Shown: piece by piece, positions 1 through 6,130 of the stretch
Layout: each line of letters begins with the position of its first letter
How positions within the stretch are numbered: position 1 is the first letter of the stretch
Source of the DNA: Bacteroidales bacterium
GTDB taxonomy: Bacteria; Bacteroidota; Bacteroidia; Bacteroidales; SMBSF39
Length of the DNA stretch: 6,130 bases
Assembly (NCBI GenBank): GCA_021107685.1
Contig: JAIOSH010000602.1
Location: 1 to 6,130 of the forward strand
Direction: 5' to 3'
Translations under genes and position numbers: made by a program
Notes under the pieces: generated by a model
Databases searched by the model: none
The model's input: the letters and a program-made list of their open reading frames with translations, nothing else
Told to the model about the DNA's origin: nothing

Positions 1-254
1 CTCATCCTCCATAAATTTTGTGAAGAAAACTCTTTCATGCCTGGTTCTTTGTCCTTTAAATATGAAGATAATTTCTCAACAACCCCAGTTCCCCAATTTT
101 CCGCAGAACATTTCTTTGAAATATACTGTCCAATTGCCCAATACAAATCAATTAATCCATGATTTATCGACTTGGCAATATTCAACTTAGCCTCTCGAAT
201 TAAAGCTCTTATTTCTTGAAATTATTTTTAAAAAGTAAAATCCAATTCTTTCAT
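1..254 (-). pseudogene. DUF1016 N-terminal domain (YhcG-like nuclease family), 5' end only, interrupted by two in-frame stops
   Basis: The reading frame runs off the left edge, so only about 84 codons are present. After position 221 the frame is open and reads FQEIRALIREAKLNIA, then a stretch containing LIDLYWAIGQYI, then NWGTGVVEKLSSYLK and GMKEFSSQNLWRM. This order (a helix, then 'LYWxIGxxI', then 'WGxxVVxxLSxxL', then 'GFSxxNLxxMR') is the signature of the DUF1016 N-terminal region. That region precedes a PD-(D/E)XK nuclease domain in YhcG-type proteins; the nuclease part would lie outside the window. An ATG at 254-252 is in the same frame and gives MKELDFTF, but TAA codons follow at 230-228 and 224-222, inside an A/T homopolymer run. 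No other in-frame ATG precedes the conserved part; a TTG at 185 would remove about a dozen conserved residues. The gene is therefore either degenerate or affected by homopolymer sequencing errors. The family is called from remembered motifs. The start lies 63 nt downstream of the helicase gene's stop. Confidence 0.68.
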
Positions 255-317
255 TCAGTAAAGATAATCTTTTCTTTAATTTTAATTTGGTAGAGGTTTC
301 TATAATTAAGCACAACT

Positions 318-3300
318 TCAAAATAACCCCAACTGTCCATCCTCTTTCTTCACCTTTCGTTTGTATTCCTGCTTTTGTGCTTCAATAAGTTCTTTTTCTA
401 TTTTGTTAAGAAAATGACTTCGTGGCAAGTGGTATTCTTTTCCCATTAAAAAGCGTTTGCCTGCATGTGTCAGTAAAAGGTGTTTCTTCGCACGGGTCAT
501 GCCTACATACAGCAATCTGCATTCTTCATCAATATCCGATTTTTTATCATAAAATAAGGAATATGGCAGCAAACCATCTTCACAGCCTACAACAAAAACA
601 CAATTATATTCCAAGCCTTTTACTGCGTGAAGTGTCATTAATGTAACATTTTCTATGTTTGGTCTGTAAATATCAATCCCTGTTCCAATACATGCAAAAT
701 TCACAAAGCCTTCTGTATCGTTTTTAAAATCACTTGCACTATCAAGTAATTTTTTAAGTAAACGCTCATGCTTTGTTTTCTCATTATTAAAATAATTATC
801 AATAATAAAAGCAATAATATCTTTAACAGACCTATCCTTTAATATTGAATTAATATTAGTAAGTTGTCCTGGTATAATTATTTTCTTTTCTGTTAATCTG
901 TTTTTTATAAAAATATTATCAGGATTTAAAATTAATTTTAATAGATCAATAATGGATTTAATGGGTTCGGTCTTAAAAATTGATACTTCTCCAATTGTTT
1001 GATATGGAATATTATGGTCTTTAAATGCTTTTTCAATTGCTTTAAACTGTCTGCTTATTCTACAAAGGACAACAAAATCGGAAAGGCTATTTATTTCCGA
1101 ATCTTCATATCCGGTAGTTATATTGCTATCCATAGAAAAGAAACCTAAGCCCCCTATCATTTGCTCAATTGTTCTTGCTACAAATTCTGCTTCGCTTTTA
1201 TCAGTATTATGTTCAGCTATTTTAATTTTTACCCCTTTTTGTACACCTTTTAAAAATTTATCTTCCGTAGCTTTTAAAATATTTCCCGATGCTTTTAAAA
1301 TTGAATCAGGGCAACGATAGCTTGTTTTTAACTTATAAACTGTTGCATCAGGATAATCATTTAAAAATTGTCTGATAAATTTCACATCAGCACCACGAAA
1401 CCCATATATAGCCTGGTTCGGGTCGCCAATAACAAATAGGTTGGGATTTACAGCAGGTATTAATTCCTTTATTAAGCTGTATTGAGCAAAATTTATATCC
1501 TGATACTCATCAATCAATATCCATTGATATTTTTTCTTATAATATGAAAGAATTTCAGGATGAGACATAAAAAGCCTGACCGGTTGATAAATCAGATCAT
1601 CTAAATCAAAAAGGTTTTGTTCCTGTAAAACATCTTCATATTTTTTAAAAAATCCTGCAATTATCTCATCTTCAATTTCATCTGTTGATTGTAAATTATG
1701 TTTAGCAATAGTAATTTCATTGGAAATTGTTTTAATTTGTTTCTTATCACAACCAAGTTGAAGCAGTAATTGCTTTTTGTCATTTTCATCAATAAGTGAA
1801 AAATTATCTTTCCTCCCGGTTTCAGTATTATATTTTTTAAGAATTGAAAGACCAAATGCATGAAAAGTTGATATGGATATTTCAGAAACTAATTTTTTAT
1901 CATCCAACAGATTAATCACCCTTTCCTTCATTTCATTAGCTGCTTTATTTGTAAAAGTTACAGCCAGTATTTCTGAGGGTTTTACTGATCTATCCTGAAT
2001 AAGGTGGGCAATTCTTACTGTAAGAACACGTGTTTTACCTGTTCCAGGTCCTGCAAGTATCAAAGCAGCATTTTTGAAATGTTCTGCAGCTTTTCGTTGT
2101 TCGGGATTAAGTTCATCCAAAGGACTTTTAATAGAATTAAACAAATTAAGGTTTTTCTGTTTTTCCTTTATATTTATTTTTTCTATTTGAATATCTCTCA
2201 GTCTCCTGTATTCTTTAAGGTCAAAACTCAATAAGGGCTTTTGTTTATTTTTTGCATTTTTTTCAATATCTTCATCAATAAATAAACATTCCTGCTTTGT
2301 GAACAATTCTTTTTCATCATTTTTAAAAACCTTAATTTTTCCATATTCGCCATCAAAACCTTCTGTAATATAAACTTCACGGTTACGCATTCGTCTGATA
2401 GCTTCAGCGAGCTTTTCACCACCAATATTTCTGATATTTTCAATATCCATATATAGAAGCAAATTAAATTCAGAACCGGCTTTTGGAAGTAAATTATTAT
2501 AAATACCTGCTATTTTTTTTGAATTTGGTCCTACTCCCTGAATTTCTGAAAGTATTTCTTTCAGAGGTATCAATGAATAAAATGGCAGCCTGTTCTTTCT
2601 TTCAATAATACTGTTTCTGTCAGCCAGTTGGGCAATACGATTCATAACACCTACCGTAACTTTTTTGCCACAGACAGGACAAATTTCACAATATTTCAGG
2701 GTTTCCAATGGATTCCAGTTTATATTGCATTTTCTGTGACCATCAAAATGATATTTCCCTTCTTGCGGAAAAAAATCTATTGTGCCGAGAAACTCTTTCT
2801 TGTTACCCGTTTTCATAGCATTAATAATAGCATTGTAAGAGATTTCAGTATTAAACAGATTTGCGTTTCTGCCTAACTTTTCAGGTGAGTGGGCATCGGA
2901 ATTAGCTATCAGGGTGTATTTATCCAAAAAGCTGCACATCCAGTTCATAGGCGGATCAGTAGAAAGTCCCATTTCAACTGCATGAATATGCCCGGACAAA
3001 TCATCATAACATTCTTCAATAGTATCAAAGCCTGATTTTGAGCCTAATGCTGAAAACCAAGGTGTCCAGATATGTGCAGGAACAAAAAAGATATTTTCGG
3101 AACATTCAAGCATAATTTCCAAAAGATCTCTTGAATCCAATCCTAAAATTGGTCTGCCGTCGGAAGTAATATTAAATCCTAAGCTACTTAGCCTCTGCTG
3201 AATTTTATCAATAGTTTCAAAATCAGGAGCAAAAATCACATTATGAACTTTACGTACCTTTCCGGCTTTTTTATAAATATTACTGATTTCAGTAGTAAAT

Positions 3301-3554
3301 ATAAATCTTGGCTCAAAATCAGGATTTATAAAATTTTCCAGTTTTAGATTATCTTTTAGCTTAAAAAGTCCTTGTTCTGCGGGTTCCAATTTGTTTTTCA
3401 GTTCTTTTGTCCAACCCGGATGTGTAATATCACCTGTACCGATAACTTTTATTCCCTTTACTTTTGCCCAATAATCCAAATACTCAGGAATAAGCTGCTT
3501 GCTTGTTGCAAGCGAAAAATGAGAATGTATGTGAAAATCACCTATAAATTTCAT
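318..3554 (-). CDS. Endonuclease Q-like PHP nuclease fused to a UvrD/Rep superfamily 1 helicase
   Basis: A complete 1078-residue cytoplasmic DNA-repair protein. Residues 1-260 form a PHP metal-dependent nuclease: DFHIHSHFS (H8, H10), GTGDITHPGW (D42, H45), E89, H104, H161 and SDAHSPEKLGRN (D220, H222). Residues 276-295 supply four cysteines (C276, C289, C292, C295) for a zinc site. Residues 331-390 contain two helix-hairpin-helix-like segments, and EGFDGEYGKIKVF (398-410) resembles the end of the EndoQ/TIGR00375 core. Family knowledge: EndoQ nicks DNA 5' of uracil, hypoxanthine, xanthine or abasic sites. After a lysine-rich linker (about 411-478) comes a full helicase: Q motif LNPEQ (482-486), Walker A GPGTGKT (502-508), Ia TFTNKAANEM, Ib STFHAFG, DEYQD (682-686), III GDPNQAIYGFRGAD, IV SYRCP, V TLHAVKGLEY (974-983) and VI YVGMTRAKK (1016-1024). 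The 2B region looks short. The C-terminus is QLGLF. All motifs are intact, so an active enzyme is likely; the deaminated-base substrate is inferred from the family. The ATG at 3554 is chosen because the PHP motif begins six residues later. A paralogous RecB-like role is less likely. Confidence 0.95.
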   Translation of the reverse strand: MKFIGDFHIHSHFSLATSKQLIPEYLDYWAKVKGIKVIGTGDITHPGWTKELKNKLEPAEQGLFKLKDNLKLENFINPDFEPRFIFTTEISNIYKKAGKVRKVHNVIFAPDFETIDKIQQRLSSLGFNITSDGRPILGLDSRDLLEIMLECSENIFFVPAHIWTPWFSALGSKSGFDTIEECYDDLSGHIHAVEMGLSTDPPMNWMCSFLDKYTLIANSDAHSPEKLGRNANLFNTEISYNAIINAMKTGNKKEFLGTIDFFPQEGKYHFDGHRKCNINWNPLETLKYCEICPVCGKKVTVGVMNRIAQLADRNSIIERKNRLPFYSLIPLKEILSEIQGVGPNSKKIAGIYNNLLPKAGSEFNLLLYMDIENIRNIGGEKLAEAIRRMRNREVYITEGFDGEYGKIKVFKNDEKELFTKQECLFIDEDIEKNAKNKQKPLLSFDLKEYRRLRDIQIEKINIKEKQKNLNLFNSIKSPLDELNPEQRKAAEHFKNAALILAGPGTGKTRVLTVRIAHLIQDRSVKPSEILAVTFTNKAANEMKERVINLLDDKKLVSEISISTFHAFGLSILKKYNTETGRKDNFSLIDENDKKQLLLQLGCDKKQIKTISNEITIAKHNLQSTDEIEDEIIAGFFKKYEDVLQEQNLFDLDDLIYQPVRLFMSHPEILSYYKKKYQWILIDEYQDINFAQYSLIKELIPAVNPNLFVIGDPNQAIYGFRGADVKFIRQFLNDYPDATVYKLKTSYRCPDSILKASGNILKATEDKFLKGVQKGVKIKIAEHNTDKSEAEFVARTIEQMIGGLGFFSMDSNITTGYEDSEINSLSDFVVLCRISRQFKAIEKAFKDHNIPYQTIGEVSIFKTEPIKSIIDLLKLILNPDNIFIKNRLTEKKIIIPGQLTNINSILKDRSVKDIIAFIIDNYFNNEKTKHERLLKKLLDSASDFKNDTEGFVNFACIGTGIDIYRPNIENVTLMTLHAVKGLEYNCVFVVGCEDGLLPYSLFYDKKSDIDEECRLLYVGMTRAKKHLLLTHAGKRFLMGKEYHLPRSHFLNKIEKELIEAQKQEYKRKVKKEDGQLGLF
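321..335 (-). other. C-terminal sliding-clamp (DnaN) binding peptide, QLGLF
   Basis: The last five codons before the TGA stop read Q-L-G-L-F, preceded by a charged, lysine-rich tail (about residues 1055-1073) likely to be flexible. This matches the bacterial beta-clamp-binding consensus QL(S/D/x)LF, and as far as I recall it is the same pentapeptide that ends E. coli DNA polymerase II. A position at the extreme C-terminus is the usual place for such a motif. It implies that the fused nuclease-helicase docks on the replication clamp. Binding itself is inferred. Confidence 0.8.
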
Positions 3555-3626
3555 GTTTTATAATTTTTTTTTATTTTTTTACTAAATAAAGTCTGAACAA
3601 AAAAGTTGTTTCTTGTCATTTCAACC

Positions 3627-3689
3627 GAAGGGAGAAATCTCCAATGTATTGGTTTGTAAATAAAAAAATTTCTCGCTATCGCTTGAACC
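3627..3689. repeat. 63-nt block interrupting the left arm of the composite palindrome
   Basis: If this block is removed, the left arm (3614-3626 joined to 3690-3702) becomes one continuous 26-nt sequence. That sequence matches the reverse complement of 3793-3818 at 23 of 26 positions, and all three differences are transitions. The block is bounded by AACC direct repeats (3623-3626 and 3686-3689). It carries its own inverted pair, GAGAAAT at 3632-3638 and ATTTCTC at 3668-3674. The simplest reading is one small palindromic repeat inserted into another. A chance mosaic from recombination between two repeat types is also possible. Confidence 0.55.
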
Positions 3690-3731
3690 TTAAATCTGTA
3701 AGCTTATTTTTATAGTTTGAAAATGAGCACC

Positions 3732-3776
3732 CTTCAACTTCGCTCAGGGTGACCGTGAGGCTGAGCGGAGTCGAAG
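3732..3776. repeat. Central hairpin of the intergenic palindrome
   Basis: CTTCAACTTCGCTCAG at 3732-3747 and CTGAGCGGAGTCGAAG at 3761-3776 are complementary at 14 of 16 positions, with one of the remaining two able to form a G-U pair, around a 13-nt loop. It is markedly richer in G and C than its surroundings. Such a hairpin could slow RNA polymerase or protect the 3' end of the HD-gene transcript. No T run follows on either strand, so it is not called a Rho-independent terminator. Confidence 0.85.
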
Positions 3777-3879
3777 CCTTATCCACAAAATACTTGCGGA
3801 TTTAAGGTCGAAATGACACACCTTTTGCAAACTTTATGAACGTACTCTAACTTTTTAATACTTCTGTCCTTTATAATAA

Positions 3880-5964
3880 TCACTCAGGATATTCAATCCG
3901 AATATGATAAAAATTCATCAATTTCTTTTTAAATATTTTCTTTATTTTGGATATCTCCTTTAAAGTAATATCGGAATTGACAAATTGTTTTAATTCAAGT
4001 TGTTTATTAATAACACTTTCAACAAGTTCGTTAATATTTTTTTCATCAGGAGCTTTCAGGCTTCTTGAAGCTGCTTCAACAGAGTCAGCCATCATTAAAA
4101 CAGAGGTTTCTTTTGAAAAGGGGATTGGTCCATGATATGTAAATATACTCTTATCAATTTCTTCATCAGGAAAATTATTCTTTTGTAATGTATAGAAATA
4201 TTCGGTTTTTCTTGTACCGTGATGAGTTCTTATAAAATCAATAATTTGTTCCGGTAAATTATATTTTTTTGCTTTTTCAATTCCTTTAATAATATGACTT
4301 ATTATAATTTTTGCACTTTCCTCATAAGTAAGCTCATCATGAGGATTAACTCCTGTTGTTTGATTTTCAATAAAATACATTGACATATCTATCTTGCCAA
4401 TATCATGATACATTGCCCCCGCCCTTACAAGTAGAGCATTTCCTCCTATTTCAAATATAGCCTCCTCAGCAAGATTAGCCACCTGCAGAGAATGTTGAAA
4501 AGTACCCGGAGCCTTCATTGAAAGCTCTCTTAAAAGTTTACTGTTTGTATTTGACAATTCCATTAAAGTTACATCAGTTACAAATCCGAACAGTTTTTCA
4601 AAAACAAATATTATAGGGTAAGAAAACAATGTTAATACGGCACTTCCTGCAAAAAGTGCAAAACAAACAGGGTCAATGCCTGTAAAACTACCTTCCTGGA
4701 TTAATGTTAATCCTGTATAAATTACAGAATAGGTCAAAAATATTAAAACCGAAGTATAAATAAACTGGCTTCTCTTTTGTAAATTAACAATACTTAATAT
4801 TGTAATTATACCGGCAATTAACTGTAAAAAAACAAATTCAAAACTATTAGGAACCAAAAAGCCAATAATAATTATTGTAATCAGATGGATATATAATGCT
4901 AATCGTGTATCGAAAAAAACACGAATAATAATGGGAACTAAACATAAGGGAACAATATAAAGATATGAAACATTATATTTTACAACTAAGCTCGTTATAA
5001 AAATCATTATAATAATAAGGAATAAGTTTAGTATTACTTTTTTATTTTCATTAAAAATATCTCTTTTAAAATAGAAAAGAAAAAAGAATAAAACAACAAA
5101 TGAAATTGATAAAAGAATAATTTGTCCGATAAGTAATAAATAATATTTTGATGATGTTCCTAATTGAATTTCATACTCAACTTTTAATGATTCCAGAACC
5201 TGAAATTTATTATTTGTAATAAGTTCTCCTTTTGAAATTACCCGCTCCCCCATTTGTAACATCCCCTGGGTTAATGAAATATTATTTAATATTGCTTCTT
5301 TTTCATTATTTGTTGTTTCAGCATTGAAATAAACATTCTGTATAATTGAATTTTCAAGTAATGATAACAGTAGTTCTTTATCAATTTTTGTTTTATCGTA
5401 ATTATTTTTTTTTAATTGCGAATGAATATATTCGTAAGCAGAATGAACAGTAAAAAGGTTTCTTAATTCTTTTTCTTCGGCAATATTATTTGTAATAATA
5501 ATAATATTAAAATCACCGGGTTTATTTTCAATTTCAGGATTCAATTCAATAATTCCACGTGTCATTAGAGTATCAAAAATCAATAAGCTGAGTTTTTTAT
5601 TATTTATCTTTTTTTTCTGTAATCTTTTTTTATCAGCATATTTAAAGTTCCATTTTTTTTCAAATTCTTCGGATAATTCTTCCCTTTTTTGTAAATAAAG
5701 ATCATTATCGAATTTAAAGTATGGTTTTAGTTCTTTTAATACATCCTCTTGTTCAATTTTTATCACTTCATCGGTTTTTAAAATTGCAAAATCAAAAGGA
5801 GCTATCAAATCCTCATGCATCCAGGGTTTGCCTTTATGAAACTCGTATTTGAATTTTCCTTCTTTAGGAAATATTAATACAAGCAAAACAATACTAAGCA
5901 GGAAAAGGAAAGCTTTATAAATTTCAGCATAATGATCTCTTAGATACGATATAATTTTTTTCAT
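3880..5964 (-). CDS. 7TMR-HDED family HD phosphodiesterase (PgpH/YqfF-like, probable cyclic di-AMP hydrolase)
   Basis: A complete 694-residue membrane protein, close to the usual family length of about 700. A signal-anchor helix (about 16-33) is followed by a charged extracytoplasmic domain (about 34-270), then seven hydrophobic segments near 274-299, 309-328, 332-350, 355-371, 376-393, 401-422 and 432-456, and a cytoplasmic HD domain from about 485. The metal-binding residues are in place: H491 (GTFQHSLQVANLAEE), H520-D521 (MYHDIGK), H557, H581-H582 (THHGT) and D627 (MMADSVEAASR). Their order and most of the spacings agree with Listeria PgpH, which cleaves c-di-AMP to pApA; the substrate here is inferred. 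The extracytoplasmic part probably senses a signal that tunes the enzyme. The ATG at 5964 is chosen because the basic MKKIISYLRD leader is followed directly by the anchor helix. A group II intron ends 43 nt upstream, and downstream lies the palindromic repeat. No disrupted motif is seen. Confidence 0.94.
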   Translation of the reverse strand: MKKIISYLRDHYAEIYKAFLFLLSIVLLVLIFPKEGKFKYEFHKGKPWMHEDLIAPFDFAILKTDEVIKIEQEDVLKELKPYFKFDNDLYLQKREELSEEFEKKWNFKYADKKRLQKKKINNKKLSLLIFDTLMTRGIIELNPEIENKPGDFNIIIITNNIAEEKELRNLFTVHSAYEYIHSQLKKNNYDKTKIDKELLLSLLENSIIQNVYFNAETTNNEKEAILNNISLTQGMLQMGERVISKGELITNNKFQVLESLKVEYEIQLGTSSKYYLLLIGQIILLSISFVVLFFFLFYFKRDIFNENKKVILNLFLIIIMIFITSLVVKYNVSYLYIVPLCLVPIIIRVFFDTRLALYIHLITIIIIGFLVPNSFEFVFLQLIAGIITILSIVNLQKRSQFIYTSVLIFLTYSVIYTGLTLIQEGSFTGIDPVCFALFAGSAVLTLFSYPIIFVFEKLFGFVTDVTLMELSNTNSKLLRELSMKAPGTFQHSLQVANLAEEAIFEIGGNALLVRAGAMYHDIGKIDMSMYFIENQTTGVNPHDELTYEESAKIIISHIIKGIEKAKKYNLPEQIIDFIRTHHGTRKTEYFYTLQKNNFPDEEIDKSIFTYHGPIPFSKETSVLMMADSVEAASRSLKAPDEKNINELVESVINKQLELKQFVNSDITLKEISKIKKIFKKKLMNFYHIRIEYPE

Positions 5965-6007
5965 ATAATATACTTTGACTTCACGAAATTAATAAATTTA
6001 TTTATTA

Positions 6008-6085
6008 GTAGAGTAGAGCCTGATAGCCTACTCAAAATTTTACACAAAGATAATAAAATTAGTATAGACTATCAGTACCCCCTAC
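6008..6085 (-). ncRNA. Group II intron domain VI with bulged branch-point adenosine and an extended AT-rich tip
   Basis: The base pairs are GTA (6085-6083) with TAC (6010-6008). GGG (6082-6080) then pairs with CTC (6013-6011), the A at 6014 is bulged, and GG (6079-6078) pairs with CT (6016-6015). Higher up, CTGATAG (6075-6069) pairs perfectly with CTATCAG (6026-6020). The bulged A lies 7 nt from the intron end, which is where the lariat branch point belongs. At 78 nt the domain is longer than most. Its tip (about 6027-6068) is an AT-rich extension that can itself fold back, for example TTTTA with TAAAA. Confidence 0.8.
6045..6052 (-). promoter_or_regulatory. Possible Bacteroidota -7 box (TATCTTTG) in the domain VI tip
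   Basis: The minus strand reads TATCTTTG, an exact match to the Bacteroidota -7 consensus TAnnTTTG. It is placed to start RNA about 70-75 nt before the HD-gene ATG. No TTTG-like -33 box lies at the expected 19-21 nt spacing; the nearest TTTG (in 6093-6086) is 35 nt away. The match could be chance in AT-rich DNA, so this is a weak call. Confidence 0.22.
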
Positions 6086-6088
6086 ATC

Positions 6089-6121
6089 AAACCGTACTTG
6101 AAGTTTTCCCTCATACGGCTT
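6089..6121 (-). ncRNA. Group II intron domain V
   Basis: A 33-nt hairpin. The lower stem AAGCCGTA (6121-6114) pairs fully with TACGGTTT (6096-6089), including the G-U pair typical of this domain and the catalytic AGC triad at positions 2-4. A two-base bulge (AG, 6098-6097) follows, then an upper stem TGAGG/CTTCA closed by a GAAAA loop. Both the sequence and the fold match the most conserved part of group II introns, where the catalytic metal ions bind. Confidence 0.88.
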
Positions 6122-6130
6122 ACCGATAGA

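Larger units (their letters stand above)
3614..3818. repeat. Composite extragenic palindromic element (nested inverted repeats, MITE/REP-like)
   Basis: This element fills most of the 325-nt gap between the two intact genes. Its ends are inverted repeats: TGTCATTTCAACC at 3614-3626 against GGTCGAAATGACA at 3806-3818 (12 of 13 complementary). A second inverted pair, ACCTTAAATCTGTAAG at 3687-3702 and CTTGCGGATTTAAGGT at 3793-3808, matches at 14 of 16. A third pair forms a central hairpin (3732-3776). No reading frame of note lies inside. Elements with these end sequences recur between genes in many Bacteroidota genomes, as I remember them; this could not be checked here. It has no transposase, so it would be mobilised in trans if at all. 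The gap outside the element (3555-3613 and 3819-3879) is AT-rich and shows no convincing promoter or terminator. Confidence 0.8.
6008..6130 (-). mobile_element. Group II intron, 3' end (domains V and VI), rest beyond the window
   Basis: On the minus strand the window opens inside a group II intron. It reads about 9 nt of upstream sequence, domain V (6121-6089), a GAU linker, and domain VI (6085-6008). The inferred 3' splice site follows the CTACTCTAC at 6016-6008, so the 3' exon starts at 6007 with TAATAAATAAATTTATT. The intron-encoded reverse transcriptase/maturase, if present, would lie to the right and is not visible. Splicing or retrohoming would use the RNA core shown here. The element sits 43 nt in front of the HD-phosphodiesterase ATG, in the same orientation, so it is intergenic rather than gene-disrupting. 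The intron subclass was not determined. Whether the full element is intact or a fragment cannot be told. Confidence 0.85.

Noticed and set aside
260..272. Perfect short palindrome AAAGATAATCTTT downstream of the helicase gene
   Set aside because: With a one-base centre it cannot form a useful RNA hairpin, has no T run after it, and is expected by chance in AT-rich DNA.
422..2876. Several open frames of 60-80 codons on the plus strand, and on the minus strand in other frames, within the nuclease-helicase gene
   Set aside because: They lie wholly inside a gene whose motifs are intact throughout, show no recognisable domain and have compositions expected of antisense or shifted readings.
3372..3563. 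A plus-strand frame covering the start of the nuclease-helicase gene
   Set aside because: It is the antisense of the conserved PHP motif and is cysteine- and phenylalanine-rich in the way antisense AT-rich frames often are.
3555..3613. A promoter for the nuclease-helicase gene in the AT-rich leader
   Set aside because: A TTTTTTG run is present, but no TAnnTTTG box follows at 19-21 nt, so no site can be supported.
3732..3776. The central hairpin as a Rho-independent terminator for the HD gene
   Set aside because: No run of T follows the stem on either strand, and the hairpin lies over 100 nt past the stop codon.
3947..4135. A 62-codon plus-strand frame opposite the HD domain
   Set aside because: It is antisense to the conserved HD catalytic region and has no independent support.
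5984..5991. TAATTTCG on the minus strand as a -7 promoter box for the HD gene
   Set aside because: It has one mismatch to TAnnTTTG and no TTTG-like -33 box at the right distance.
6061..6078. An earlier intron 3' end at the GTCTATAC / TACTAAT sequence next to domain V
   Set aside because: This gives only a weak domain VI. The alternative ending at 6008 has a perfect 7-bp stem and a bulged A exactly 7 nt from the end.

Overview
This is an AT-rich stretch with long, ordinary bacterial genes, all read from the minus strand under the standard genetic code. It most likely comes from a member of the Bacteroidota. The reasons are the very low GC, the lack of clear Shine-Dalgarno sequences before the starts, the extragenic palindromes of the 'TTCGACTCCGCTCAG' and 'GTCATTTCGACC' type, and a TAnnTTTG promoter-like box. 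The phylum is an inference from style, not a search result.

Reading along the minus strand, from right to left in window coordinates: (1) 6130-6008 is the 3' end of a group II intron. Domain V and domain VI are both recognisable, and a branch-point adenosine lies 7 nt from the inferred 3' splice site. (2) Forty-three bases later comes a complete gene (5964-3880) for a membrane-anchored HD-domain phosphodiesterase of the 7TMR-HDED/PgpH family, the group that degrades cyclic di-AMP. (3) A 325-nt gene-free gap (3879-3555) holds a composite palindromic repeat of about 205 nt, with nested inverted repeats and an apparent 63-nt insertion in one arm. (4) A complete 1078-residue gene (3554-318) fuses an endonuclease Q-like PHP nuclease to a UvrD/Rep-type helicase. 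It ends in QLGLF, a textbook sliding-clamp-binding peptide. (5) At the left edge (254-1) is the start of a DUF1016/YhcG-like nuclease-family gene. It has two in-frame stop codons close to its ATG, so it is either a decaying gene or a site of sequencing error.

The two intact genes need not form one operon, because the palindromic repeat separates them. The nuclease-helicase suggests a single-polypeptide route for repairing deaminated bases: the EndoQ part would nick next to the damaged base, the helicase would open the strand, and the clamp peptide would tie the enzyme to replication. The HD protein belongs to nucleotide second-messenger control, and the intron now occupies the place where its promoter would be expected. 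No CRISPR array, tRNA or rRNA was seen. No complete new multi-gene system is visible. The most notable items are the EndoQ-UvrD-clamp fusion, the intron next to the HD gene, and the nested repeat.
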